Assembly: GCA_030039655.1 (NCBI GenBank)
Contig: JASHVC010000084.1
Span: 1-5,302 of the forward strand
From: Xanthobacteraceae bacterium
GTDB taxonomy: Bacteria > Pseudomonadota > Alphaproteobacteria > Rhizobiales > Xanthobacteraceae
Reading direction: 5' to 3'
DNA: 5,302 nt
Part shown: positions 5,213 to 5,302 of the stretch, piece after piece
How the letters are laid out: each line of letters begins with the position of its first letter
How positions within the stretch are numbered: position 1 is the stretch's first letter
Position numbers and translations under genes: made by a program
Notes under the pieces: generated by a model
Told to the model about the DNA's origin: nothing
The model's database searches: none
What the model saw: the letters and a program-made list of their open reading frames with translations, nothing else

Positions 5213-5302
5213 TCATGCCCACAATCGCTTGCTCGCGATGGCGGCGCCGTCGCTGAGCGCCCGCAGCTTGGCCCAAACGATGCTGTCCGCGACCATCGGC
5301 TC
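5213..5302 (-). CDS. Possible C-terminal end of a leftward gene (29 residues)
   Basis: Reading leftward from the window edge, the frame is open for 29 codons and ends in TGA at 5213-5215. The peptide starts EPMVADSIVWAKLRAL and ends ASKRLWA. Third positions are G or C in nearly every codon, as expected for a real gene here, and the composition (mixed Trp, Lys, Asp, Leu) is protein-like. It would end 103 bases before kup on the same strand. I cannot name the family. An opposing rightward frame from an ATG at 5238 is also open to the edge with similar third-position bias but has no ribosome binding site, so direction is not certain. Confidence 0.35.
   Translation of the reverse strand, partial: EPMVADSIVWAKLRALSDGAAIASKRLWA

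Noticed and set aside
5238..5302. Rightward partial gene beginning with ATG at 5238
   Set aside because: Open to the edge, but there is no ribosome binding site, the peptide is Ala/Ser-rich, and the opposing leftward reading is more protein-like. Not excluded.

Overview
This window is GC-rich bacterial DNA, coding almost end to end, with strong G/C preference at third codon positions. The gene types (a Tat-exported Bug-family solute-binding protein, a long Kup and an enamidase-type amidohydrolase) suggest an alphaproteobacterium of the Bradyrhizobium/Xanthobacteraceae kind. That placement is an inference from gene content and protein style, not from a marker gene. I see no rRNA, tRNA, CRISPR array, insertion sequence or phage gene.

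Layout, left to right. Positions 1-1302 read leftward: an enamidase-like cyclic-amide hydrolase (106-1302), followed 14 bases downstream by the start of a second gene that runs off the left edge (1-91). A divergent control region of about 110 bases (1303-1415) separates this unit from a rightward pair. The pair is a Bug/TctC-type periplasmic solute-binding protein (1416-2387) and, 34 bases later, a five-helix VIT1/CCC1-family membrane protein (2422-3126). A small hairpin with a GNRA-type loop sits exactly on the stop codon of the binding protein. A large Kup potassium transporter (3142-5109) reads leftward and converges on the VIT-like gene with only 15 bases between the two stop codons. The right edge (5213-5302) may hold the last codons of another leftward gene.

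How the genes may work together. The enamidase resembles the Eubacterium barkeri enzyme that opens the reduced nicotinate ring (6-oxo-1,4,5,6-tetrahydronicotinate to 2-formylglutarate). A solute-binding protein transcribed divergently from a catabolic hydrolase is a common arrangement, so the Bug protein may capture an N-heterocycle or a carboxylate from that pathway; this is inference. No TctA/TctB membrane partners are in view, so the Bug protein is an orphan here. The VIT-like protein keeps its membrane core but appears to have lost most of the acidic residues of the cytoplasmic metal-binding domain, so its substrate is uncertain. Kup is a housekeeping K+ uptake system and probably unrelated to the rest.

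The most interesting points are the enamidase in a probable alphaproteobacterium with an apparently changed bridging metal ligand, the acid-poor VIT-like protein, the hairpin between the Bug and VIT-like genes, and the 10-bp-spaced direct repeat over the predicted enamidase promoter. I found no clearly new multi-gene system.
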